From: Agrilactobacillus yilanensis
GTDB taxonomy: Bacteria; Bacillota; Bacilli; Lactobacillales; Lactobacillaceae
DNA: 64,000 nucleotides
Assembly (NCBI RefSeq): GCF_003946725.1
Contig: NZ_RHOY01000016.1
Coordinates: 1-64,000, forward strand
Direction: 5' to 3'
Part shown: piece after piece, positions 1 to 7,927 of the stretch
How positions within the stretch are numbered: the first letter of the stretch is position 1
How the letters are laid out: each line of letters begins with the position of its first letter
The notes under the pieces: model-generated
Databases searched by the model: none
Told to the model about the DNA's origin: nothing
The model's input: the letters and a program-made list of their open reading frames with translations, nothing else
Made by a program: the position numbers and the translations under genes

Positions 1-77
1 CTAGAATCTTGCAGGGTGTCGTCAGACACACAAGAGATTCGTAGTTAGGTGAGAGCTTTGCTCTAGTGAACGCGTTT
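1..77. repeat. Hairpin repeat, copy 0 (cut by window start)
   Basis: This is the right-hand part of a member of the long-hairpin repeat family described at 3492 and 30948. It starts inside the core CCTAGA motif and holds an inner hairpin (AATCTTG arm, GTGTCG/AGACAC tip, AAGAGATT arm). The CGTAGTTA core follows, then the outer arm GAGAGCTTTGCTCTAG, then the end motif GAACGCGTTT. The inner arm matches the copy at 31191, while the outer arm matches the copies at 3492 and 3617, so this copy is a mosaic of the two. It lies 65 bp upstream of hisB. Confidence 0.8.
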
Positions 78-141
78 AAAGCATTTCAAAAACACTGCCA
101 ACTATCAATTAACCAAACTACCATCACAAAGGAGCCTGAAT

Positions 142-726
142 ATGCGTACAGCAACCATTCAACGAAAAACCGCAGAAACCCAAATAGAAATCAGCTTAAA
201 CCTTGACCAACCTGAACCAATTAATATCGACACTGGTATCGGTTTTTTTGACCACATGCTCAACGCCTTTGCCAAACATGGTCGGTTTGGTCTAACCGTC
301 AAAGCCACCGGTGATCTAGAAGTAGATCCCCATCACACCACTGAAGATGTTGGTATCGTTTTAGGGCAGTGCTTTAAAGAAGCCCTGGGCAACAAAGCTG
401 GCATTGAACGCTTTGGTACCGCCTTTGTCCCTTTAGATGAAACCTTATCTAGAGTCGTGATTGATCTATCTGGCCGCGCTTATTTAGTTTTTGACGCAAC
501 TTTAGAAAACCCAAAATTAGGCACTTATGATACTGAAGTCACCCAAGACTTCTTCCAAGCCTTTGCATTTAGCGGTGAATTTAACCTCCATGCCAGCGTA
601 TTATACGGTCGCAATACCCATCACAAAATTGAAACTTTATTTAAAGCTTTAGGCAAAGCAATGCGCACGGCCGTCACTTTAAACCCTGAAATCAAGGGCA
701 TCCCCTCCACGAAAGGCGTGATTTAA
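142..726 (+). CDS. hisB: Imidazoleglycerol-phosphate dehydratase
   Basis: This enzyme dehydrates imidazole glycerol phosphate to imidazole acetol phosphate, a late step of histidine synthesis in the cytoplasm. The 194-residue length is that of the monofunctional enzyme, without the phosphatase domain of the E. coli bifunctional HisB. Metal-binding histidine pairs are visible in DPHHTTED (His64-65) and RNTHHKIE (His160-161), and the GIGFFDHML motif is at residues 32-40. AAAGGAG lies 8 nt upstream of the ATG. The stop codon overlaps the ATG of hisH by one base. No promoter is seen between the upstream repeat and the gene, so it is probably transcribed from genes left of the window. Confidence 0.97.
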   Translation: MRTATIQRKTAETQIEISLNLDQPEPINIDTGIGFFDHMLNAFAKHGRFGLTVKATGDLEVDPHHTTEDVGIVLGQCFKEALGNKAGIERFGTAFVPLDETLSRVVIDLSGRAYLVFDATLENPKLGTYDTEVTQDFFQAFAFSGEFNLHASVLYGRNTHHKIETLFKALGKAMRTAVTLNPEIKGIPSTKGVI

Positions 727-1352
727 TGATTACAGTCATCGACTATGACACCGGTAATACCCTCAATGTCAAAAAAGCCTTAGACTACTTAGGCATTCCC
801 AATGAGCTTTCCGCAGAACCTGACAAAATTTTGGCCGCTGACGGTTTAATTTTACCCGGTGTCGGCGCCTTTCAAAAAGCCATGGCCGCCCTAGATGATC
901 GGCAACTGATTCCAGTGATTCAACAAGCTGCGAATAATGGTAAACCCATCTTAGGGATTTGCCTAGGGATGCAACTGCTGTTTGAAACCGGCTACGAGTT
1001 TGGCACCACTGCCGGTCTTGGCATCTTGCCAGGAAGCGTGATTCCCATTCCTAAAAAAGCAGGTTTTAAAGTACCACACATGGGTTGGAATCAAAATACA
1101 GCCCAGCGACGCAATGCTTTTGGCACAATTTTTGATCAAAAAAGTACGTATTTTGTCCACTCTTATTATGTTCAAACCGCTGCTAAAAATATTGTCGCAA
1201 CAACTGATTATAGTGTTCAAATTCCTAGTATCGTGCAACAAAACAACGTCATCGGCATGCAGTTTCACCCGGAAAAAAGTGGTGCCGTTGGCTTAGCCGG
1301 TCTCAAAACTTTTAAGGAGGTCATTGAAGATGAACGTTTTTCCCGCAATTGA
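726..1352 (+). CDS. hisH: Imidazole glycerol phosphate synthase, glutaminase subunit
   Basis: This is the glutamine amidotransferase half of IGP synthase. It supplies ammonia to HisF for imidazole ring closure, releasing AICAR. It is a class I glutaminase: the nucleophile is Cys79 in GICLGMQ and the His181/Glu183 pair is in QFHPEKS. The length of 208 residues is normal. The start overlaps the hisB stop by one base. The 3' end runs 23 bp into hisA and carries hisA's ribosome-binding site (TAAGGAGG), so the two are probably translationally coupled. Confidence 0.96.
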   Translation: MITVIDYDTGNTLNVKKALDYLGIPNELSAEPDKILAADGLILPGVGAFQKAMAALDDRQLIPVIQQAANNGKPILGICLGMQLLFETGYEFGTTAGLGILPGSVIPIPKKAGFKVPHMGWNQNTAQRRNAFGTIFDQKSTYFVHSYYVQTAAKNIVATTDYSVQIPSIVQQNNVIGMQFHPEKSGAVGLAGLKTFKEVIEDERFSRN

Positions 1353-2058
1353 TTTATTAAACGGCCAAAGTGTCCGTCTTTACCAAGGCGACTACCAAAA
1401 AGTCACCCCCATCAACGCTGACCCCGTGGCTCAAGCCAAATCTTTTGAAGCTGCTGGATTAAAACGAATCCACATCGTTGATTTAGACGGCGCTAAAGCA
1501 GGCCGCCCGCAAAACCAAGCCGTTATCCAAGCCATTCGGACCAACACCAATCTATTCATTGAAGTGGGTGGCGGTATTCGTAATTTAACCGCCATCAATA
1601 CTTACTTAGATCTAGGCGTCAACCGCATCATCTTAGGCTCCAGTGCCTTAAAGAATCCAGAATTAGTCAAAACAGCCATTCAGAAATTTGGCCCTGAAAA
1701 AATTGTCATCGGCATTGATGGTCAAAACGGTCATGTTGCAACTGAAGGCTGGCTGGATCAAAGTACGATCCCAATGACCCAGCTTCTAGATGCCATGATG
1801 CAAGTCGGCGTTACACAATTTATTGTCACCGATATTAGCCGGGATGGCACCTTGACCGGTCCGAATTTGGAGCTCCTGGCAAGTCTTAAAGCCACCCATC
1901 CCACAGCCACGATTGTTGCTTCCGGTGGTGTTGCCAATTATCAAAATTTGATCGACTTAAAGCAGCACGGTTTAGAAAATGTCATCGTTGGTAAAGCCTT
2001 ATTTAACGGCAGTCTTAATTTAGCGCAATTAGCGGAAGCGGAGGAAACCCTATGTTAG
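1330..2058 (+). CDS. hisA: Phosphoribosylformimino-5-aminoimidazole carboxamide ribotide isomerase
   Basis: HisA carries out the Amadori-type isomerisation of ProFAR to PRFAR. It is a (beta/alpha)8 barrel with the N-terminal FPAIDLLNG phosphate-barrel start (catalytic Asp8) and a second half-barrel motif VIGIDG. A TTG lies two codons upstream, but the AAGGAGG at 1314-1320 is 9 nt from the ATG and only 3 nt from the TTG. I therefore use the ATG, giving 242 residues. The gene overlaps both hisH and hisF. Confidence 0.96.
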   Translation: MNVFPAIDLLNGQSVRLYQGDYQKVTPINADPVAQAKSFEAAGLKRIHIVDLDGAKAGRPQNQAVIQAIRTNTNLFIEVGGGIRNLTAINTYLDLGVNRIILGSSALKNPELVKTAIQKFGPEKIVIGIDGQNGHVATEGWLDQSTIPMTQLLDAMMQVGVTQFIVTDISRDGTLTGPNLELLASLKATHPTATIVASGGVANYQNLIDLKQHGLENVIVGKALFNGSLNLAQLAEAEETLC

Positions 2059-2813
2059 CCAAGCGAATTATTCCTTGTTTAGACGTGGATCATGGCCGGG
2101 TCAAAAAAGGCGTTAATTTTGTGAATCTCACTGATGTCGGTGATCCTGTAGCCATTGCTCAAGCCTATGAGCAACAAGGCGCTGACGAGCTCGTCTTCTT
2201 AGACATCACCGCTACAAATGAAAAACGCAAAGCCTTCACGGACACAATCGCAGCGGTCGCCAGTCAAGTGTTCATGCCTTTAACTGTCGGCGGCGGTATC
2301 AACGCCTTAGAAGATATGCAAGCCTTGCTTAAAGCCGGTGCAGATAAAATTGCTTTAAATTCTGCAGCCGTTCATAATCCCGATTTGATCCGCCAAGGCG
2401 CTGAGAAATTTGGTCAACAATGCATTGTCTGTGCCATTGACGTTCGTTACCAACCCGAAAAAGACCGCTATCAAGTTGTTATTAACGGCGGCCGTAAACC
2501 CACTGACCTAGATGCTTTAGATTGGGCCCAAACCGCCGTTTCTGCAGGCGCTGGTGAACTATTGGTTACCTCAATGGATTGTGACGGTACAAAAAAAGGC
2601 TTCGATTTAAAATTATATCAAGCCCTAACTGCCGTCGTTGACGTCCCCATCGTTGCCTCTGGTGGCTGCGGCCAAATTTCAGATTTTACAGAACTTTTCA
2701 AAGAAACTACAGTTGACGCTGGATTAGCCGCCTCTGTTTTTCATTTTGGAACCTTAACCATTCCCCAAGTCAAAGCTGAATTAAAACAAAACGAGGTGCC
2801 CATTCGTGAGTGA
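2052..2813 (+). CDS. hisF: Imidazole glycerol phosphate synthase, cyclase subunit
   Basis: HisF is the cyclase partner of HisH. It uses channelled ammonia and PRFAR to make IGP and AICAR. It is a (beta/alpha)8 barrel of 253 residues with catalytic Asp11 in [12 protein letters not shown] and the second Asp in [11 protein letters not shown]. The duplicated glycine-rich phosphate loops (VGGGI and ASGGCG) are visible. It begins 7 bp before the hisA stop and its own end overlaps the hisI start by 8 bp, so the whole block is tightly coupled. Confidence 0.97.
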   Translation: MLAKRIIPCLDVDHGRVKKGVNFVNLTDVGDPVAIAQAYEQQGADELVFLDITATNEKRKAFTDTIAAVASQVFMPLTVGGGINALEDMQALLKAGADKIALNSAAVHNPDLIRQGAEKFGQQCIVCAIDVRYQPEKDRYQVVINGGRKPTDLDALDWAQTAVSAGAGELLVTSMDCDGTKKGFDLKLYQALTAVVDVPIVASGGCGQISDFTELFKETTVDAGLAASVFHFGTLTIPQVKAELKQNEVPIRE

Positions 2814-3147
2814 AGAAATTGCCTTAGATTTTACAAAAAATGCGGATGGCCTCATCACCACAGTCGTCCAAGATGCCCAAACAAAAGCCGTCCTGATGGT
2901 TGCTTATATGAACGCTGAAAGTTGGGCCAAAACACAAGCCACCGGCCAAACTTGGTTTTGGTCCCGCAGCCGTCAAGAACTTTGGCATAAAGGTGCCACC
3001 AGCGGCCACACCCAAACCGTCACCGACATCAAAGTTGACTGTGATGCCGACACCCTATTATTACAAGTCATCCCAGATGGCCCAGCCTGTCACACCGGCC
3101 ACACCAGTTGCTTTTATCGAAATCTCAACTTCAACAAAGGATTGTGA
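2806..3147 (+). CDS. hisI: Phosphoribosyl-AMP cyclohydrolase
   Basis: This is the third step of histidine synthesis: hydrolysis of the adenine ring of PR-AMP to ProFAR. It is the separate 113-residue form rather than a HisIE fusion. The zinc and metal motifs DCDADT and [14 protein letters not shown] are present. It starts with GTG inside the end of hisF. The HisE activity is encoded by the next gene. Confidence 0.95.
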   Translation: MSEEIALDFTKNADGLITTVVQDAQTKAVLMVAYMNAESWAKTQATGQTWFWSRSRQELWHKGATSGHTQTVTDIKVDCDADTLLLQVIPDGPACHTGHTSCFYRNLNFNKGL

Positions 3148-3153
3148 TCAAAT

Positions 3154-3486
3154 ATGTCTGAAAACCAACAAGATCTTCAAGCACTCTATGAACTTATTTT
3201 AAATCGAAAAAAAACACCCATCGCCGGCTCTTACACAGATTATCTTTTTACAAAAGGCTTAGACAAAATCTTGAAAAAAGTTGGTGAAGAAGCCACCGAA
3301 GTTATCGTTGCCGCCAAAAATGACAGTGACGCCGAATTCATCTATGAAGTCAGTGACCTCGCCTACCACGTCCTCGTTCTCATGGCCCAACGTGGTATCG
3401 ACCTAGATCAAATCAAAACCGAACTCGCCAAACGTGAAGGCCTCATGAGTAAAACAAAAGAACGAAATGAAATAAAAAAATTGTAA
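3154..3486 (+). CDS. hisE: Phosphoribosyl-ATP pyrophosphatase
   Basis: This enzyme hydrolyses PR-ATP to PR-AMP, the second step of the pathway. It is 110 residues with the MazG-like helical signature [15 protein letters not shown] that binds the metal-pyrophosphate. It sits 6 bp after hisI. Six bases past its stop codon begins a block of 125-bp-spaced hairpin repeats that separates it from hisC, which is normally in the same operon. Confidence 0.95.
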   Translation: MSENQQDLQALYELILNRKKTPIAGSYTDYLFTKGLDKILKKVGEEATEVIVAAKNDSDAEFIYEVSDLAYHVLVLMAQRGIDLDQIKTELAKREGLMSKTKERNEIKKL

Positions 3487-3491
3487 AAACA

Positions 3492-3608
3492 AGAGCGTGA
3501 ACTAGAGCGGGAAAGCCTCGAGCGTAACCTAGACTTACGACATAAGCCCGAACTTGGCTTGTGAGTAAGGCGTAGTTATGTGAGAGCTTTGCCCTAGTAA
3601 GCGCGTTT
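3492..3608. repeat. Hairpin repeat, copy 1
   Basis: This is a full-length unit (117 bp) running from AGAGCG to GCGCGTTT. Nested arms pair as follows: the outer arm ACTAGAGCGGGAAAGC with GCTTTGCCCTAGT (small bulges), the core GTAACCTAGA with CGTAGTTA, then CTTAC with GTAAG, and the tip CATAAGCC with GGCTTGTG. The terminal AGAGCG can pair with CGCGTTT leaving one bulged G. It begins 5 bp after the hisE stop. Transcription through it from hisE towards hisC would make one long hairpin. Confidence 0.85.
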
Positions 3609-3616
3609 CAAAAACA

Positions 3617-3733
3617 AGAGCGCGACCTAGAGCGGAAAAGCCTCGAGCGTAACCTAGACTTACGACATAAGCCCGAACTTGGCTTGTGAGTAAGACGTAG
3701 TTATGAGAGAGCTTTGCTCTAGTAAGCGCGTTT
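3617..3733. repeat. Hairpin repeat, copy 2
   Basis: This is a second full unit, nearly identical to copy 1, exactly 125 bp downstream (8-bp spacer CAAAAACA). Differences are single-base changes in the outer arms and loop. This copy and copy 1 are a recent tandem duplication within the his operon. Confidence 0.85.
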
Positions 3734-3741
3734 CAAAAACA

Positions 3742-3785
3742 AGAGCGTGACCTAGAACGGGAAAGCCTCGAGCGTAACCTAGACT
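3742..3785. repeat. Hairpin repeat, copy 3 (left part only)
   Basis: This is a third unit in the same 125-bp register. It contains only the left outer arm and the core AACCTAGAC, then stops abruptly about 55 bp before hisC. The missing right half means it cannot form the hairpin by itself. Confidence 0.75.
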
Positions 3786-3839
3786 AGCAACAATCCCTAA
3801 ACCCATCTACCCCCATTCGCCATAGAAAGTAGGCTAAAA

Positions 3840-4922
3840 ATGTTTAAAAATGCCGTTGAAAATATTGAACCGTATACTCCTGAAGTGCCTATAAAAAAAC
3901 TCCAACAAGAACTAGGCCTTAAAAACATTGTCCGCTTATCCGCTAATGAAAATCCGTTTGGCACCTCTTTGGCCGTTAAAGAAGCTATCTTAAATTGGGA
4001 CTTTACGACCGCCCGCGAATACCCGGATAGCAATGCCAATGATTTACGCCAAGCCGTCGCTAAATTTCAAAACGTCTTACCTGAACAATTGCTCTTTGGC
4101 TGTGGTTTAGATGAAGTTATTGAATTGATTGCCCGAACTTTTTTAGATGAAGGCGATGAAGTCTTAGAACCTTGGCCGACTTTTTCAGAATACAAACTCC
4201 ACGCGACTATTGAAAATGCCACAGTTGTGGATGTCCCTATCAGAACCTCTGATGGTCAGTTTGATTTAGCGCAAATGTGCCAAAAAATTACGCCTAAAAC
4301 TAAATTAATTTGGCTTTGTAATCCTAATAATCCCACTGGCACATACATCCCAGTGTCTACTTTAAAGAAATTTATCGACCAAGTTCCAGAAGAAGTTTTA
4401 ATTTTAGTGGATGAAGCCTATGTTGAATTTGTCACTGAACCCGGCGAAACATCCGCAATTAGCCTATTAAAAGACTGCGATCATCTCGTCGTCATGCGCA
4501 CTTTTTCTAAAATCTATGGCTTAGCTAATTTTCGAGTCGGTTACGCTGTAATTCCTGAAGCTCTCATCGGTAAAATGCAAGCTGTTCGTCTCCCTTACAA
4601 TTTAAACGATGTCTCGCAATTAGCTGCCAAAGCCGCTTTAAGCGACCAAAAATTTGTGCAGCAAACGCAAGCACGGGTGGCAACTGCTAGAAATCAATGG
4701 CAAGATTTCTTAAGTCAGCAAGGCTTAAAATTCTACCAATCGCAAGCAAATTTCATTTTCTTTGAAGCACCACAAGCTTTGAAATTAAAAGAAACGCTAC
4801 TGCAAAATGGCTATCTCGTCCGCAGCGGGTTACAACCGGATTGGCTGCGTGTCACTTTTGGTACTACTGCGCAAAATGAAGCTATGCAACAAGTTATTAA
4901 AGATTTTTATGAAACACTATAG
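3840..4922 (+). CDS. hisC: Histidinol-phosphate aminotransferase
   Basis: HisC transfers an amino group from glutamate to imidazole acetol phosphate, a PLP-dependent late step. It is a fold-type I aminotransferase of 360 residues. NENPFG is at residues 36-41, the CNPNNPTGT substrate loop at 160-168, LVDEAYVEF at 189-197, and the PLP lysine is Lys224 in TFSKIYGLANFR. It is separated from hisE by 353 bp of hairpin repeats and is followed by a clear terminator, so it is the last gene of the his operon. Confidence 0.95.
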   Translation: MFKNAVENIEPYTPEVPIKKLQQELGLKNIVRLSANENPFGTSLAVKEAILNWDFTTAREYPDSNANDLRQAVAKFQNVLPEQLLFGCGLDEVIELIARTFLDEGDEVLEPWPTFSEYKLHATIENATVVDVPIRTSDGQFDLAQMCQKITPKTKLIWLCNPNNPTGTYIPVSTLKKFIDQVPEEVLILVDEAYVEFVTEPGETSAISLLKDCDHLVVMRTFSKIYGLANFRVGYAVIPEALIGKMQAVRLPYNLNDVSQLAAKAALSDQKFVQQTQARVATARNQWQDFLSQQGLKFYQSQANFIFFEAPQALKLKETLLQNGYLVRSGLQPDWLRVTFGTTAQNEAMQQVIKDFYETL

Positions 4923-4929
4923 CTATAAA

Positions 4930-4961
4930 AAGCTGATCAAATTAAATTGGTCAGCTTTTTT
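4930..4961 (+). terminator. Terminator after hisC
   Basis: The stem AAGCTGATC/GGTCAGCTT has an AT loop of 10 nt and is followed by six T. It closes the his operon. Confidence 0.85.
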
Positions 4962-5038
4962 GGTGTACTTAAATATTTAATTTACTAAAAATTTACATCT
5001 ATGATGCAAAATCACCCGTGTTGGCTCACGCTCTGATT

Positions 5039-6235
5039 TTATAATGGCCAGCGTCCTTTTTTCATCATGGTGCCAAAATTAGCGTCTTCAAATAAAGACT
5101 TATCTGTGATTACCCGTTTCAAAACTTTTGCTCTAAAGCCACTGTATTTTTTCGTTGGACTAAGTTGGGCTACGCCGTCACCTTTGCCTAAAGAGGCTAC
5201 AGTCCCCATAGATTTATAAGTAAAGTCTTCCAGCTCTCCACCAGAAATTAAAGCGGCTACATTTTTAGCAGCGACGTTGCCTTCTCGTGTTGAAATTTGG
5301 GCTGTGGTTGGATAAGGTCGTTCAGTACCTGGATCCATTACGGCAGAAACATCCCCGATAATAAAGACTTCTGGATGATCTTTTAAATTCAATTGATTAC
5401 TAACCATCACCCGGTTACGCCGTTGTTCAAATCCAGATTTGGTAATGACATCACTACCAGAAACGCCTACTGTCCAAATAATGGTATGCCCATAAATCCG
5501 CTCTTCCGTATCGCTACCTTCTAATTTATAAACCACCGCATCTGGTTCAATCTTCGTAATCGCTGCACCCGTATGCATCTCTACACCTTTGCTCTTAAGA
5601 AAATTCACAGAATAATCAGCTAAACTTTCATCCAGCATCGGTAACAAACGTGTTGATCGTTCTACTGAAACAATATTTAACTTCGGTGTCCGATATTTTG
5701 TTTGTAATTCAGCGGCGGTGTGTACCAACTCACCTAATAATTCGATACCGGTGAAGCCCGCACCAGCGACAATCACTGTTAAATCTTTATGATCTTGGGA
5801 AGCTGCGTAGTTGGCCACGTTACGTTCCAACGTTTGATAAATATACTCTGCAGTCGTTACATCTTCCAAAGGTAAAGCGTTTTCCTTGGCACCTTCTAAT
5901 CCAAAATCTTCAGATTGGAAACCTAACGCCACAATGATATAGTCATAGCTCAAAGTTTCATGATCTTTAAAATCAACGGTTTTTGCTTCAACATTGATTT
6001 TATCAACTTCTGCTTGTAAAAAGTGAACCTGATTTGGAATAACCTCTGCAATATGAAATGTAATTCTATTCGCCGGCATCGTTCCGGCAGCGATTTCATG
6101 AAGTTGCGTTCTTTCCTCGTGAATTGGACTTTTATCAATCAGTGTAATTGTCGTATCTCTTGGTGCCATTTTCCCCAATACTTTTGCGGCACGAATACCT
6201 GCATATCCTGCGCCTAAAATCAATACATCTGTCAT
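5039..6235 (-). CDS. ndh: Type II NADH dehydrogenase
   Basis: This is a membrane-associated, non-proton-pumping NADH:quinone oxidoreductase that uses FAD. It has 398 residues with two Rossmann motifs: the FAD site ILGAGYAGIRAA near the N-terminus and the NADH site VAGAGFTGIEL near residue 156. The FAD-binding EVFIIGDVSA motif is near residue 290. A GAGAGG precedes the ATG. It is probably monocistronic, since the nearest gene upstream on this strand (purA) has its own terminator. In lactic acid bacteria such enzymes feed menaquinone or a partial respiratory chain, or simply oxidise NADH. No quinone or oxidase genes are in the window. Confidence 0.9.
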   Translation of the reverse strand: MTDVLILGAGYAGIRAAKVLGKMAPRDTTITLIDKSPIHEERTQLHEIAAGTMPANRITFHIAEVIPNQVHFLQAEVDKINVEAKTVDFKDHETLSYDYIIVALGFQSEDFGLEGAKENALPLEDVTTAEYIYQTLERNVANYAASQDHKDLTVIVAGAGFTGIELLGELVHTAAELQTKYRTPKLNIVSVERSTRLLPMLDESLADYSVNFLKSKGVEMHTGAAITKIEPDAVVYKLEGSDTEERIYGHTIIWTVGVSGSDVITKSGFEQRRNRVMVSNQLNLKDHPEVFIIGDVSAVMDPGTERPYPTTAQISTREGNVAAKNVAALISGGELEDFTYKSMGTVASLGKGDGVAQLSPTKKYSGFRAKVLKRVITDKSLFEDANFGTMMKKGRWPL

Positions 6236-6364
6236 TTCGACACGTCCTCTCTAGACAAGTTTATCTATAATAAAAAAATATAATTTTCGATTTAGTTCCT
6301 TCTTATATTATAACAACAAATTGCTTATCAATGTTGAAAAGAAGGCTTAAAAGAAAAAAGAAAA

Positions 6365-6407
6365 AGAAGTTAAAAAACAGTATTAATTTCCTGTTCCTTA
6401 ACTTCTT
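6365..6407 (-). terminator. Terminator after purA
   Basis: Read on the minus strand, AAGAAGTTAA pairs with TTAACTTCTT, with CAG/CTG inside, and a T-rich tract follows. It separates purA from ndh. Confidence 0.8.
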
Positions 6408-6478
6408 GATTTTACCATATTTCATAGCCTGCTGAAATAACAAATAACCAATTACATATTGTAATTATAACCTATTTA

Positions 6479-7768
6479 TTATTTAGCTGTCCAAACATTA
6501 TATAAGATATTTGTTTGTTCCCGGTCTGGACCAACTGAGAAAGTTGCCAGCGGTACCCCAACCAATTCTTCAATCCGTTTGACATAATTACGGGTGTTTT
6601 CAGGTAAATCAGCTAATGTTTTAGCCCCTGTAATATCTTCATCCCAACCAGGTAATTCTTCATAGACTGGTTTACATTCTGCTAATTCCTTAAGACTAGC
6701 TGGATAATGATAAATTGTTTCGCCATTACGTTCATAAGCTTTACAGATTTTAACTGTTTTCAAACCTGTTAAAACATCAATACAGTTTAAACAAAGATCC
6801 GTTACTCCTGCAACACGTTTCGCATGTCGCAAGACAACAGCGTCAAACCAGCCAATTCGCCGAGGCCGTTTTGTAACAGTACCATATTCATGACCAGCAT
6901 CGCGAATATAATCGCCTTCCGCATTAAATTGTTCTGTTGGGAATGGGCCATCCCCAACCCGAGACGTATAGGCTTTTGCAACCCCAACGACCCGATCAAT
7001 TTTTGAAGCGCCGACGCCACTACCAATTGCTACCCCGCCGGCAGGATTAGAAGACGTTACGAAAGGATACGTCCCTTGGTCAATATCTAACATAACCCCT
7101 TGAGCACCTTCGAATAAGACATTATGTCCCGCATCTATAGCATCATTTAAAACAACTGACGCATCCGTCACATATTGTTTCAGCTGTTGACCGTAACCAT
7201 AATATTCTTCAAAAATATCATCGTAATTTAAAGCTTCGCCGTCATACATTTTCGTGAATTGACGATTCTTTTCATCTAAATTGAATTTTAAACGTTCCGC
7301 AAAAATTTCTTTATCCAATAAATCAGCCATCCGAATCCCAACACGAGCAGCCTTATCCATATAAGCTGGGCCGATACCACGATTGGTTGTCCCAATCTTT
7401 TGATCGCCTTTGCTTGCTTCTTGTAACCGATCTAATTCAATATGATATGGCAAAATTACATGGGCCCGGTTAGAAATTCGTAAATTATCACCGGCGATAC
7501 CCTGTGTTTTCAAACGAGCTAATTCTTCAACGACAGATTTAGGATTTACCACAACCCCATTACCGATAACACTTAACTTATCTGCATATAAAATACCTGA
7601 AGGAATCAATCGTAATTTATAAGTTTTGCCTTCAGATTTAATGGTATGGCCGGCATTGTCGCCGCCTTGGTAACGCGAAATTACATTTGCTGCTTCACTT
7701 AAGAAGTCTGTAATTTTCCCCTTACCTTCATCGCCCCATTGCGTCCCAACTACAACAACAGATGTCAT
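6479..7768 (-). CDS. purA: Adenylosuccinate synthetase
   Basis: PurA condenses IMP and aspartate using GTP, the committed step to AMP. The 429-residue length is typical. The P-loop-like GTP site is the N-terminal [11 protein letters not shown], with NAGHTI and the IMP loop [17 protein letters not shown] visible. The C-terminal guanine site is [16 protein letters not shown] precedes the ATG. A possible PurBox about 100 bp upstream suggests control by PurR. Confidence 0.96.
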   Translation of the reverse strand: MTSVVVVGTQWGDEGKGKITDFLSEAANVISRYQGGDNAGHTIKSEGKTYKLRLIPSGILYADKLSVIGNGVVVNPKSVVEELARLKTQGIAGDNLRISNRAHVILPYHIELDRLQEASKGDQKIGTTNRGIGPAYMDKAARVGIRMADLLDKEIFAERLKFNLDEKNRQFTKMYDGEALNYDDIFEEYYGYGQQLKQYVTDASVVLNDAIDAGHNVLFEGAQGVMLDIDQGTYPFVTSSNPAGGVAIGSGVGASKIDRVVGVAKAYTSRVGDGPFPTEQFNAEGDYIRDAGHEYGTVTKRPRRIGWFDAVVLRHAKRVAGVTDLCLNCIDVLTGLKTVKICKAYERNGETIYHYPASLKELAECKPVYEELPGWDEDITGAKTLADLPENTRNYVKRIEELVGVPLATFSVGPDREQTNILYNVWTAK

Positions 7769-7867
7769 AAGTACACCTCATTTTAATTTTCGTATATTAT
7801 CAAATAATTCACACGTACAAGATAAATTGTACCAATTCTACAGACTTTTTCAATAGGTAGAACAGAT

Positions 7868-7880
7868 AATATTCGGAAAT
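7868..7880 (-). promoter_or_regulatory. Possible PurBox upstream of purA
   Basis: On the minus strand the sequence ATTTCCGAATATT fits the Bacillus/Lactococcus PurR box (AWWWCCGAACWWT) with one mismatch. It ends 100 bp before the purA start. Only one copy is seen, whereas PurR boxes often come in pairs, so the call is tentative. Confidence 0.35.
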
Positions 7881-7927
7881 TTTAATTTGATGCCCTGTTA
7901 TGCTGACCAATGTGCTGTTAATTTTAG

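Noticed and set aside
3492-3785. Regular 125-bp repeats considered as a CRISPR array or an insertion sequence
   Set aside because: The repeating unit is a large hairpin without unique spacers of 30-40 bp, there are no cas genes, and there is no transposase frame inside.
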